From the NCBI GenBank assembly GCA_947301965.1, contig CAMYUM010000002.1, positions 1 through 64,000 of the forward strand: DNA of 64,000 bases, read 5' to 3'. Positions 1-8,159 of the stretch are shown here, piece by piece (the first letter of the stretch is position 1; each line of letters starts with the position of its first letter). Source of the DNA: an uncultured Azospirillum sp. (GTDB lineage Bacteria > Pseudomonadota > Alphaproteobacteria > RF32 > CAG-239). The position numbers and the translations under genes are program-made. A model generated the notes under the pieces. The model was not told where the DNA came from. It did not search any database and worked only from the letters and a program-made list of their open reading frames with translations.

Positions 1-36
1 TCTTAAGACACGGGAGAGTAAGTCGCAGCCAGATCT
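1..36 (+). rRNA. rrf: 5S ribosomal RNA, 3' end (partial)
   Basis: The first bases read TCTTAAGACACGGGAGAGTA and then AGTCGCAGCCAGATCT. This matches the usual 3' third of alphaproteobacterial 5S rRNA (loop E, helix IV and the closing GCCAG strand). The window therefore opens inside the last gene of an rRNA operon transcribed rightward. A T-rich run follows at about 47-57. The rest of the operon lies outside the window. One position differs from the common GAGTAGGTCGC form (here GAGTAAGTCGC). The 3' boundary is approximate. Confidence 0.82.
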
Positions 37-64
37 TCTAAACACCTTTTTTATTTTAAAAATG

Positions 65-95
65 TTATAGCCCCACAAATGGGGGCTATTTATTC
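65..95. terminator. Hairpin between the rRNA operon and the convergent membrane gene
   Basis: ATAGCCCC (67-74) and GGGGCTAT (82-89) form an 8-bp stem with a 7-base loop. On the minus strand it is followed by a T-rich stretch, so it suits the membrane gene whose stop codon sits at 90-92. It can also stop rightward rRNA readthrough. Confidence 0.6.
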
Positions 96-536
96 TGTTT
101 TGATATTTTCATCGCAATTATACTTTACTGACAGCCCAAAGAATAAGGCGTTAAAAAAAGTTAAAAAGATATACATCACGATGAAGAACGGCTGAGAGAG
201 AGAAAGGAGTTTTGGAAAAGTGTATCCTACAAAACTTACTTTCATTGAGGATGCTGAAAATATAACCAACACTAATCCGGCTAAATTTGTGAGCCAAATC
301 AGAAATACCAGAATGGAAAATCTTTTTTTGGCTGCTTTTTGTGCAGAATTGTTGGGTTGTACAAAAATCGCCATGACCAAGGTGATGGAAATTGTGATGA
401 TTGAGATTACGGAGCTATTGAAATAAATAAACTCATAACCTGTAAAGCATGCCTCATATATGGCACCTATGCAATAGGACATGGCTAGGAGGCTACATCC
501 GATGGCAACGAGAAAGAGAAATTCGAGTTTTCTCAT
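90..536 (-). CDS. Small hypothetical membrane protein (148 aa)
   Basis: I do not recognise a family. The protein has about four hydrophobic segments (roughly residues 8-27, 38-60, 72-94 and 115-137), so it is probably an inner-membrane protein with both ends on the same side. The short charged C-terminus ends NIKTE. No Shine-Dalgarno sequence is visible before the ATG at 536, so the start is only the most upstream ATG. It is convergent with the rRNA operon and sits alone downstream of uvrA on the same strand, separated by the uvrA terminator. No function can be assigned. Confidence 0.6.
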   Translation of the reverse strand: MRKLEFLFLVAIGCSLLAMSYCIGAIYEACFTGYEFIYFNSSVISIITISITLVMAIFVQPNNSAQKAAKKRFSILVFLIWLTNLAGLVLVIFSASSMKVSFVGYTFPKLLSLSQPFFIVMYIFLTFFNALFFGLSVKYNCDENIKTE

Positions 537-605
537 GATTAGAATAATTTAAGTTAATAACTAAATGATTGTGAAAAATATATCATGTTTTTTGTATAAA
601 TCAAT

Positions 606-635
606 TAAAAAGGCGGTTCTAGAAACCGCCTCTTT
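606..635 (-). terminator. Rho-independent terminator of uvrA
   Basis: AGGCGGTT (611-618) pairs with AACCGCCT (624-631). On the minus strand the stem is followed by TTTTTAATTG. It lies just past the uvrA stop codon. Confidence 0.75.
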
Positions 636-653
636 GCATATTATGATTTGTTG

Positions 654-3461
654 TTATTTAAGTTTTTGTTTTAAATATTTAGCAGTGTAGCTGTTTTTTG
701 ACTTTGCAACCTGTTCAGGTGTGCCTTTGGCAACAATTGTTCCGCCACCATCTCCGCCTTCGGGTCCCATGTCAATGATATAGTCTGCAACTTTAATAAC
801 ATCAAGATTGTGTTCAATTACGACGACGGTGTTACCTTGGTCGACGAAGGTTTGGAGAACCTTTAAGAGATTATTGATGTCTTCAAAATGCAGTCCGGTT
901 GTGGGTTCGTCCAATATATAAAGGGTTTTGCCGGTAGCTTTTTTGGAAAGTTCTTTTGACAGTTTTATGCGTTGGGCTTCACCACCGGATAGAGTTGTAG
1001 CCGGCTGTCCGAGATGAATATATCCGAGACCTACTTTTTGAAGCAGAGAAAGGCGGTTTTTGATAGAAGGAATGTTTTCAAAAAATGTATATGCTTCATC
1101 AACGGTCATATCAAGTACATCAGCAATTGATTTGCCTTTATATTTTATTTCAAGCGTTTCACGGTTAAAACGTTTTCCTTTGCAGACATCACATGCCACA
1201 TATATGTCAGGCAAAAAGTGCATTTCAATTTTAGTTACGCCGTCACCTTGGCAAGCCTCGCAACGACCGCCGGCAACATTGAATGAAAAACGTCCCGGAC
1301 CATAGCCACGAGCTTTTGATTCAGGAAGACCGGCAAACCATTCGCGTATATATGAAAACAGTCCGGTATAGGTTGCCGGATTGGAGCGCGGTGTACGACC
1401 GATTGGTGATTGATCAATATCAATAACTTTATCAATGTTTTCGAGACCGGTTAATTTGTCATATTTTCCGGTGGCTTGGCGACTGCCGTTTAGCTCTTTG
1501 TTGATTGCGGTATAAAGAGTTTCAAGAATGAGAGATGATTTGCCGCCGCCAGAAACACCGGTAACGCATGTAAAAGTACCAAGAGGAATTTCTAAATTTA
1601 TATTTTTAAGGTTGTTGGTGCGCGCGCCTTTAATACCTATGGTTTTGCCATTGCCTTTGCGACGTTTGAGAGGAACGGCAATTTCTTTTTTGCCGGTGAG
1701 GTATTGAGCGGTGAGGCTTTGTTTGTTTTTAAGAACGTCATCAACGGTTCCCTGGGCTATGATTTTGCCACCGTTTTCTCCGGCACCGGGGCCTATGTCA
1801 ACCAAAAAATCGGCCGCTCGGATGGCATCTTCATCATGTTCTACGACAATTACGGTGTTGCCGATATCACGCAGGCGATAAAGAGTTGACAACAGGCGGT
1901 CGTTATCTCTTTGGTGCAGACCGATTGACGGTTCATCCAAAACGTACATAACCCCAGTCAAACCTGAACCGATTTGCGAAGCTAAACGAATGCGTTGAGC
2001 CTCCCCGCCGGACAGAGAACCAGATTGGCGTGACAGGGTTAAATATTCAAGTCCGACATTGTTTAAAAATGTCAGGCGTTCAATGATTTCTTTTAAAATT
2101 TTATGAGCGATTTCAGCTTTTTTAGGAGTTAATTGTGCTTCAACCGACGAAAACCAATCAAGAGCCTGTTTGATTGACATTTCAGATGCGTCCATAATAT
2201 CAAGACCGCAAATTTTGACGGCAAGAGCTTCGGGTTTTAAACGTTTACCACCGCAATATTCACAGGTGGCGGCAGATTGATATTTGGAAAATTCTTCACG
2301 TATCCATGCGGAATCAGTATCAAGAAAGCGTCTTTCCATGTTAGGAATTACGCCTTCAAACGGTTTGTCGGTGGAGAATTTTGAATAGTACATAGGAATA
2401 CATACATTGCCGGAACCATATAAAATTATCTTTTTGGCCTTTTCGGGCAAATCTTTCCAAGGGGTTTTAGGATCAATACGCAAAAAGTCACACAAAGAGA
2501 TGATGGTTTGACTGTAGAAAGAAGATTTGCTGTTATCCCACGGGGCAAGCGCACCTTGAGCAAGGGAAAGATTGTGATTGGGAACAATTAAGTCAGGATC
2601 CATATATAATTTGGCGCCAATACCATCACAATGAGGACATGCTCCGAACGGATTGTTAAATGAAAATAATCGCGGTTCAATTTCCTCAATGGTGAAGCCG
2701 GAAACCGGGCAAGCAAATTTAGAAGAAAAAGTTTTACGGCTGTTATCGCTTGTGTTTTCGGCATAGAGTAAACCATCGCTGAGTTTGAGTGCAATTTCTA
2801 CCGACTGGGCAATACGTTCAGCAAGGTCGGGTTTTATTACCAGACGGTCGACAACAACTTCAATATTGTGTTTGAGATTTTTGTTAAGCGCGGGGAGGGC
2901 ATCAAGGCTGTATACTTCTCCGTCGATTTTGATACGCTGAAAACCCTGGCGTTGTAAGCTCTCGAATTCCTTTTTAAATTCACCTTTCTGACCACGGGCA
3001 ATCGGTGCCAAGAGCATAATTTTACTGCCTTGCGGCAAGTCTTGAATGGCGTCAACCATTTGGGATACGGTTTGGGATTCAATCGGCAATCCGGTAGCAG
3101 GAGAATAAGGCGTACCGGCACGAGCCCAAAGCAGGCGCATATAGTCGTAAATCTCGGTTATGGTGCCAACGGTTGAACGTGGATTGTGTGAGGTGGTTTT
3201 TTGCTCAATAGAAATGGCCGGTGAGAGACCTTCAATGGAATCAACATCGGGTTTTTTCATAAGGTCAAGGAATTGACGCGCATATGCGGACAAACTTTCA
3301 ACGTAGCGACGTTGTCCTTCGGCATATATGGTATCAAATGCCAAAGACGATTTTCCCGAACCGGAAAGTCCGGTAATTACGGTCAGTTTGTTTTTGGGAA
3401 TTTTGATATCAACAGCCTTAAGATTGTGTTCTCTCGCACCTTTTATGTCAATATATTCCAT
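654..3461 (-). CDS. uvrA: Excinuclease ABC subunit A
   Basis: UvrA is the damage-recognition ATPase of nucleotide excision repair; a dimer with UvrB scans DNA for lesions. At 935 aa it has the family's usual length. Two ABC modules are visible: Walker [10 protein letters not shown] near residue 32 and GVSGGGKSS near residue 640. Two LSGGEAQRI signatures are present, each followed by an LDEP Walker B. Zinc-finger cysteine pairs appear at [14 protein letters not shown] and in the CEACQGDG...CDVCKGK module. The start has AGGAGA just upstream. It is transcribed alone with its own terminator. No GTTC-N7-GTTC SOS box is seen in the 124-bp gap to the next gene, so SOS control of this copy is not evident. 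Confidence 0.98.
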   Translation of the reverse strand: MEYIDIKGAREHNLKAVDIKIPKNKLTVITGLSGSGKSSLAFDTIYAEGQRRYVESLSAYARQFLDLMKKPDVDSIEGLSPAISIEQKTTSHNPRSTVGTITEIYDYMRLLWARAGTPYSPATGLPIESQTVSQMVDAIQDLPQGSKIMLLAPIARGQKGEFKKEFESLQRQGFQRIKIDGEVYSLDALPALNKNLKHNIEVVVDRLVIKPDLAERIAQSVEIALKLSDGLLYAENTSDNSRKTFSSKFACPVSGFTIEEIEPRLFSFNNPFGACPHCDGIGAKLYMDPDLIVPNHNLSLAQGALAPWDNSKSSFYSQTIISLCDFLRIDPKTPWKDLPEKAKKIILYGSGNVCIPMYYSKFSTDKPFEGVIPNMERRFLDTDSAWIREEFSKYQSAATCEYCGGKRLKPEALAVKICGLDIMDASEMSIKQALDWFSSVEAQLTPKKAEIAHKILKEIIERLTFLNNVGLEYLTLSRQSGSLSGGEAQRIRLASQIGSGLTGVMYVLDEPSIGLHQRDNDRLLSTLYRLRDIGNTVIVVEHDEDAIRAADFLVDIGPGAGENGGKIIAQGTVDDVLKNKQSLTAQYLTGKKEIAVPLKRRKGNGKTIGIKGARTNNLKNINLEIPLGTFTCVTGVSGGGKSSLILETLYTAINKELNGSRQATGKYDKLTGLENIDKVIDIDQSPIGRTPRSNPATYTGLFSYIREWFAGLPESKARGYGPGRFSFNVAGGRCEACQGDGVTKIEMHFLPDIYVACDVCKGKRFNRETLEIKYKGKSIADVLDMTVDEAYTFFENIPSIKNRLSLLQKVGLGYIHLGQPATTLSGGEAQRIKLSKELSKKATGKTLYILDEPTTGLHFEDINNLLKVLQTFVDQGNTVVVIEHNLDVIKVADYIIDMGPEGGDGGGTIVAKGTPEQVAKSKNSYTAKYLKQKLK

Positions 3462-3585
3462 ATGTATTCTCCTGAAAGAGTAATATAGACAAGCGTTGAT
3501 AATTTAGCAACAAATTTATCAATAATTATTATATTGAGTACTTGATATTATAATAAAAATTGCTTATGCTTGATGATATATTGAT

Positions 3586-4719
3586 ATGAAGAAGATAAAA
3601 ATGAGCAGTTTTTGGAAGAAAATGTTGTTATTTATGTTGGCAGTGCATCCGTTTAGCGCCTCAGCCGATATAAATATTGCCGTGGTTTCTCCGATGAGCG
3701 GCAGCTACAAATATTTTAGCGAAGAACTGTTTAACGGTGCCAAAATTGCCGTTGATGAAATTAATAATCGCGGGGGATTACTGGGGGAAAAGGTAAATTT
3801 GGTGCCGGTAGATGACCCATGTGATGATATTTTGTCATTGAGCGCGGCACAGATGATGTCTTTGAATAAAGAAAATGACCAAAAGATGTATTTGGTTATA
3901 GGTCCGCATTGTCCAAATTCATCTGATCAGGTGGCCGATTTGTTAGCCGGTGCGGGAATTGTGCAAATTCATCCGACCAGTATCAGTCGCAATTTTTACG
4001 GTATGCAACATCCGAATGTTGTACGTTTTGCAGGCTATAAGGAAAATCAGGTTGCCGGAATGGTTGATTTTTTGAATAAGTATTATCCCAACAAAAAAAT
4101 GGCGGTTGTTTATGACGAAGATGATGCGGAAATGAAATCAATTGCCGAGGCGATAAATGCGCAATATGTTAAAAATAAGCAAGCAGATTATTTGTTGATG
4201 GCTTCATACAAAACCAGTGAAGCTTCTATGGCGGCGGCGGTTGACAGAGTTTTGGCAACAGATGTCGATTTGGCCTATTTAATGGGGAGCTATGGCAATA
4301 TCTTATCCGCTACGGAGCAGTTTAAAGACGGCGATGATGACATAGTGTTAATTACTGATCGGTACTATTTGAACAAGAAGTTTATCAAGAAAGTTAATGA
4401 ATTGTCCAAAGACGGTTTGGTTTTGTCGCTGTCATCGCTTAATAACAATCCGAATTTTGCTTCGAGTTTAGTCAGATTGCGCCTTTGGGGAATAGAACCC
4501 GAGGGACTTATGCCGTACGGGTATTTGTCGGTTAAAATGTGGTCAAATATGGTTAACGGGGCAAAATCTTTTAAATATAGTCGTGTTTTGAAACAGCTTA
4601 ACGGGCGTAAAATTGATACCGGTTGGGGAAATACGTCTTTTGAAAAAGGTGAGCCTGATGTCGCGGCTCCGTTTACAATTTATCATATTAAAGACGGTGA
4701 ATATACACAATTGCAGTGA
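3586..4719 (+). CDS. ABC-type branched-chain amino acid / amide substrate-binding protein (LivJ-like)
   Basis: This is a periplasmic type-I binding protein (Peripla_BP_6/LivJ-like). It has a signal peptide (about residues 1-27, ending SASA) and then INIAVVSPMSGSYKYFSEEL, the typical first strand and ligand loop. GGLLGEKVNLVPVDD and the VIGPHCPNSSDQVADLLA segment are also characteristic. At 377 aa it is full length. No permease or ATPase genes lie nearby, so it is an orphan receptor here; its partner system would be elsewhere. Ligand specificity cannot be read from the sequence. The ATG at 3601 is an alternative start with a better purine-rich leader (AAGAAG). Confidence 0.85.
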   Translation: MKKIKMSSFWKKMLLFMLAVHPFSASADINIAVVSPMSGSYKYFSEELFNGAKIAVDEINNRGGLLGEKVNLVPVDDPCDDILSLSAAQMMSLNKENDQKMYLVIGPHCPNSSDQVADLLAGAGIVQIHPTSISRNFYGMQHPNVVRFAGYKENQVAGMVDFLNKYYPNKKMAVVYDEDDAEMKSIAEAINAQYVKNKQADYLLMASYKTSEASMAAAVDRVLATDVDLAYLMGSYGNILSATEQFKDGDDDIVLITDRYYLNKKFIKKVNELSKDGLVLSLSSLNNNPNFASSLVRLRLWGIEPEGLMPYGYLSVKMWSNMVNGAKSFKYSRVLKQLNGRKIDTGWGNTSFEKGEPDVAAPFTIYHIKDGEYTQLQ

Positions 4720-4723
4720 GCTC

Positions 4724-4751
4724 TTGACTCTGTGCAGATTTATTTTATAGT
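4724..4751 (+). promoter_or_regulatory. Probable sigma-70 promoter of ssb
   Basis: TTGACT (4724-4729), a 16-bp spacer and TATAGT (4746-4751) lie 34 bp before the ssb start. The -35 box lies just past the stop codon of the preceding gene. Confidence 0.6.
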
Positions 4752-4784
4752 CAATCTAGTTTAATTTTATTAAGGTGAAACATA

Positions 4785-5240
4785 ATGGTTGGAAGTATAA
4801 ACAAAGTAATTTTGGTCGGTAATTTGGGTGCGGATCCGAGGGTCGGCAACTCACAAAACGGCAGCAAGATTGTTAATTTAAGCGTGGCAACATCTGACAG
4901 CTGGAAAGATAAGGTTTCCGGCGAAAGAAAAGAACGCACGGAATGGCACAGAGTGGTTGTGTTTAATCCGCAGTTGGCTGAAGTTGCGGAAAAGTATTTG
5001 CACAAAGGGTCTAAAGTATATATTGAAGGACAGTTACAGACCCGCAAGTGGGAAGACAGCAACGGTCAGGAGAGATATTCAACCGAAGTGGTGTTGCAGA
5101 ATTTCAGCGGTAATTTGGTTATGCTTGATGGTAAGGGTGACGGTACATCGGGTGATGATGTTTTCTCTGGCTCGGCTTCAAGCGGTTGGGATACTGCACC
5201 GGCTGCAGCCCCGAATCTTGATGACGATATTCCGTTTTAA
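4785..5240 (+). CDS. ssb: Single-stranded DNA-binding protein
   Basis: SSB coats single-stranded DNA in replication, recombination and repair and recruits partner proteins. The N-terminal OB fold (about residues 3-110) begins [17 protein letters not shown] and includes WHRVVVF and [11 protein letters not shown], all diagnostic of bacterial SSB. A short Gly/Ser/Ala linker leads to the acidic tip DDDIPF, the partner-docking peptide. Length (151 aa) is typical. A start with AAGG upstream and a clear TTGACT/TATAGT promoter make it a single-gene unit, ending in a strong shared terminator. Confidence 0.98.
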   Translation: MVGSINKVILVGNLGADPRVGNSQNGSKIVNLSVATSDSWKDKVSGERKERTEWHRVVVFNPQLAEVAEKYLHKGSKVYIEGQLQTRKWEDSNGQERYSTEVVLQNFSGNLVMLDGKGDGTSGDDVFSGSASSGWDTAPAAAPNLDDDIPF

Positions 5241-5255
5241 GATTGTTTGTGGTAT

Positions 5256-5287
5256 AAAAAAAGCCTCCGTTTAGGAGGCTTTTTTTA
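5256..5287. terminator. Bidirectional terminator between ssb and the glycosyltransferase
   Basis: AAAAAAGCCTCC, loop GTTTA and GGAGGCTTTTTT form a perfect stem flanked by A and T runs. It can therefore terminate both ssb (plus) and the convergent glycosyltransferase (minus). Confidence 0.85.
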
Positions 5288-6220
5288 TTATGGTTTTATA
5301 CGTCGAACATCTTTGCGTGCGGCAAAATTTTTATAGAGCTTATCAAGATATTCAATATCAGGTTGACAATTGGTTATCTTGCACCACAAATAACGATAGA
5401 AAATGGCGTTTTTATAAGGGTTTTTGTTGGTTTTTTTAGTAAATTTCCAATATGCGGACAAAGCACGCATGTACATCAGATGCATATTTTTTTCAGACAG
5501 TTGAGTATTGTCTTTGATCATCCAATAATAAGCCATGAAGCGGTCGTGGTCGAGTTGGATTTTGTTGCCGGAGAAATTCCCGATTTCTTCGGGAACCAAA
5601 ACGACATTGGCACTCATTTTGGCAACTCCGTTGGCATAAACAGCAGCGCGCAGAGGAATTGATTCATCTTGAATAAAAGCTCTTTCGTCGGCTCCACCGC
5701 TTTTTTGAAGTACAGCGGTTTTAATCAGCTGCCCCATGCGAGTGAAACGACCGGTCAAAACGCCCATCAGAGCATTGGGATTGTATGTGTAGGTATAATC
5801 TTCCAATTTGCATTTTTCAAGCTCTTGAGGTTTTTTGCCGGTTTTGGAAAAGCAACCATAAACCATGTCGGCATGAACTTTGTCAGCCAGCTTAATCATT
5901 TTAGATGTGGAATCAAGCGGAAAAATATCGTCAGAGTCAAGCATACGACACCATTTGCCCTTAGCTAAGGCAATGCCTTGATTAATTCGAGCACTGATAC
6001 CGCGATTATGGTCGTTTTCAACAATTGTAACATTAGGAATATTTTTTGAGGCCTGTTTAATAATTTCAACTGAATTATCAGTTGAGCAGTCATCTACAAA
6101 AATATATTCAGGATTATTGAGGCCGACCTGATTGAACAAAGCTTTGAGCACGGAAGGCAGGTAATATGCCTTATTGTATACAGTCATTACAAAACTTACA
6201 TCAATTGGATTATCAGTCAT
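5288..6220 (-). CDS. Family 2 glycosyltransferase
   Basis: This is a GT-A fold glycosyltransferase that adds a sugar from a nucleotide donor to a glycan or lipid acceptor. The N-terminal domain (residues 8-110) shows VSFVMTVYNKAYYLPSVLKAL, FVDDCSTDNS and the metal-binding LDSDD motif. The C-terminal half is basic and has no clear membrane segment. Acceptor and donor cannot be predicted. The start is 14 bp after the DUF2155 gene and preceded by AGAGGATACCCC, so it is probably the last gene of the MlaD-MlaD-DUF2155 unit. That is an unexpected partner for lipid-transport genes. Confidence 0.9.
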   Translation of the reverse strand: MTDNPIDVSFVMTVYNKAYYLPSVLKALFNQVGLNNPEYIFVDDCSTDNSVEIIKQASKNIPNVTIVENDHNRGISARINQGIALAKGKWCRMLDSDDIFPLDSTSKMIKLADKVHADMVYGCFSKTGKKPQELEKCKLEDYTYTYNPNALMGVLTGRFTRMGQLIKTAVLQKSGGADERAFIQDESIPLRAAVYANGVAKMSANVVLVPEEIGNFSGNKIQLDHDRFMAYYWMIKDNTQLSEKNMHLMYMRALSAYWKFTKKTNKNPYKNAIFYRYLWCKITNCQPDIEYLDKLYKNFAARKDVRRIKP

Positions 6221-6234
6221 GGGGTATCCTCTTG

Positions 6235-7077
6235 TCAGTTATTAACTTTTTCGGAAAGCTCTTTTTCTAACTTTGAAATTGCATCTTCGTTATTTTGTAC
6301 AGAAGGAGCGTTAATCGGCTCTACAGATGGAGTACTAACCGGAATATTTTCGATTGTTTCGTAATCGGCTTGTTGAGCAGCCGGGGCGACGACTTTTGGT
6401 TCATCAGAAATATTAATCAGGGCTTCGGGTTCGCCTTCTTCCGGAATTTCATAATTTGAATCAATCTGTTGAGTTAAGTTGTTGATTGGAGGCAAAATCG
6501 GCTCGTCGTCCGTGTCGGTCTTTTGATCTTCAATGTCAGCCGGAATGAGGTCTGTAGGTTCACCGTTGTTGTCAATGGATGATGGTTGCTCCAAAGGCTC
6601 TATAAGTGTTTTGTTCGGAGGAGTGACTTGTCGGTTCATTTCTATCTCATCACGTGCGGCAAGTTGTTCCGTGCTCATTTGTTTTTTGGTGTCAACCTTG
6701 CGGTCAATGCACTTTATAAGCCAAACATCATAGATTGGGTGAGCGACGGGATTGAGGGCAGGAGAAGAAGATATCATCCAGCCCTTAAAGATGTTGATAT
6801 TGCCGCGATTGGTGGTGTGATCAACAACATCAACAAAAGCAAAATTTTCAGGTGTTTCTTCCGGGGTGCGGGTTTTGCATTCTCTTACCAAGATTGAGAA
6901 TGTTCCGAAACCGACCTCCTGATTTACGGGAACTTCAATCAGATCAACTTGACCGGTGATTTTATCCATAGCCTGCATTACGGCAGTATTGGTTGAAATT
7001 TCTCCACCGAAAGCAGGGAGCGCGCCAAAAAGTGATAATGTTGCCACAAGGGCGATTTTATTGAGCCTGTTCATCAT
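6235..7077 (-). CDS. DUF2155 domain-containing secreted protein
   Basis: The N-terminus is a signal peptide (about residues 1-24, ending LPAFGG). The DUF2155 region follows (about 30-130) with MDKITGQVDLIEVPVNQEVGF, the CKTRTPEETPEN loop and IFKGWMISSSPALNPVAHPIYDVWLIKC. These are hallmarks of this alphaproteobacterial periplasmic family, whose function is unknown. Unlike shorter relatives, a long acidic proline-rich tail (about 150-280) follows, probably disordered. The start overlaps the end of the upstream MlaD gene by 20 bp, which implies translational coupling. A second ATG three bases downstream is an equally possible start. Confidence 0.85.
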   Translation of the reverse strand: MMNRLNKIALVATLSLFGALPAFGGEISTNTAVMQAMDKITGQVDLIEVPVNQEVGFGTFSILVRECKTRTPEETPENFAFVDVVDHTTNRGNINIFKGWMISSSPALNPVAHPIYDVWLIKCIDRKVDTKKQMSTEQLAARDEIEMNRQVTPPNKTLIEPLEQPSSIDNNGEPTDLIPADIEDQKTDTDDEPILPPINNLTQQIDSNYEIPEEGEPEALINISDEPKVVAPAAQQADYETIENIPVSTPSVEPINAPSVQNNEDAISKLEKELSEKVNN

Positions 7078-7519
7078 TGCCGGTTACCATGAAAATTACT
7101 TCTCCGACCATATCTTCGATGGTTTTGAAGTCTTTAGTTTTAGTGATTTCATCGCCGTCTTTGAGCAATTCGGTTGATTTTCCGGGTTCGATTTTGATGA
7201 ATTTGTTGCCCATCAAACCACTGCTTGAAATCATGGCGATACTGTCATTAGGAAGTTTTACGTCAGAAGCAATACTAAGCTTTATCTCAGCGTCGTAGGT
7301 GTCATTATCGAGTTTTTGACCGATAACCGTACCGATTTTAATGCCGTTAATCATAACATCGGCGCCGGTATTAAGCCCTCCGACTTTGAGAAAACGAGCA
7401 GTAAGGTTGTAGCCTTTGACAGCCTGCAAATCGGATACCGAATAGGCAAAATAGAGGAATAACCCCGCAATAAGTAGAACAACAAGTCCCATCATGGTTT
7501 CAACCGGTCTTTTATTCAT
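7058..7519 (-). CDS. mlaD: MlaD-family lipid-transport protein (second copy)
   Basis: MlaD-type MCE proteins are anchored in the inner membrane and form rings that pass phospholipids between the membranes with an MlaEF ABC transporter. One N-terminal membrane segment (about residues 8-28) is followed by a single MCE domain: YNLTARFLKVGGLNTGADVMINGIKIG, then SGLMGNKFIKIEPG. Length (153 aa) is typical of the single-MCE form. Its ATG lies inside the end of the upstream MlaD gene (8-bp overlap) and it overlaps DUF2155 downstream. It is clearly related to its neighbour, so the pair is a tandem duplication. It may act as one subunit of a mixed ring or in a separate complex. Confidence 0.9.
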   Translation of the reverse strand: MNKRPVETMMGLVVLLIAGLFLYFAYSVSDLQAVKGYNLTARFLKVGGLNTGADVMINGIKIGTVIGQKLDNDTYDAEIKLSIASDVKLPNDSIAMISSSGLMGNKFIKIEPGKSTELLKDGDEITKTKDFKTIEDMVGEVIFMVTGNDEQAQ

Positions 7520-8024
7520 TATCCTGCTCCTTGTCTTTATTGCTGTTTTTGTTGCGGTTGGCTTTGCCTATACCGATAATACGATCTAAGAGTTCTTCCA
7601 AAACCATGGCGTCCTGTGTGTAGGTGAACTCACCGCCGGGGGTGATATAGTCTTCGGATCCGCCGGGTTCAATTTCAATGTATTTGCCGCCTAAAATGCC
7701 GTCGCTGACGATTGAAGCGGAGCTATCATCGGGGATTTTGACATTATCTTTGATCTCAAAAGTCAAAATGGCTTTGTAGTGGTCATCAATACGAGCATTT
7801 ATAACTTTGCCGATGTCAAGTCCTGCCATGCGGACCGGGTTACCTACGCTGAGCCCATCTGTGCGTCCGAAACGAGCTAATACGGCATAATGGCTCTCTT
7901 CTTCATCATGCTGTTCAAGTTTGTGCTTGATGATGTAGAATGAAGATAAAACAGCCACAATCAAAATGGTATAAAGACCGATTTTGATAGAATGTGCTTC
8001 GTCTTTTGAATATGTATTGCTCAA
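7512..8024 (-). CDS. mlaD: MlaD-family lipid-transport protein (first copy)
   Basis: One membrane segment (about residues 14-34) precedes an MCE domain with VLARFGRTDGLSVGNPVRMAGLDIG and SDGILGGKYIEIEPGG, closely paralleling the downstream gene. The C-terminus is charged (KNSNKDKEQDNE). The start is read as TTG at 8024, with AAAGGG as a weak ribosome site; no in-frame ATG is close. It heads the minus-strand unit MlaD-MlaD-DUF2155-glycosyltransferase and follows the topA terminator. MlaA and MlaC are encoded at 55.8-57.2 kb; MlaE, MlaF and MlaB are not in the window. Confidence 0.88.
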   Translation of the reverse strand: MSNTYSKDEAHSIKIGLYTILIVAVLSSFYIIKHKLEQHDEEESHYAVLARFGRTDGLSVGNPVRMAGLDIGKVINARIDDHYKAILTFEIKDNVKIPDDSSASIVSDGILGGKYIEIEPGGSEDYITPGGEFTYTQDAMVLEELLDRIIGIGKANRNKNSNKDKEQDNE

Positions 8025-8123
8025 ATCTGCACCCTTTGTTATTTGGTATTATTTTGTGCTGAATGTAGCATTTTATAAGCAAAAATTCCATAAAAATTTT
8101 TGAGGCTGTGGACTAGTAAAATC

Positions 8124-8153
8124 AAAGGGGCGGTACTGTTCCGCCCCTCTTTA
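8124..8153 (-). terminator. Rho-independent terminator of topA
   Basis: AGGGGCGG (8126-8133) pairs with CCGCCCCT (8141-8148). On the minus strand the stem is followed by a T-rich tract. It separates topA from the MlaD unit. Confidence 0.75.
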
Positions 8154-8159
8154 TGACTT

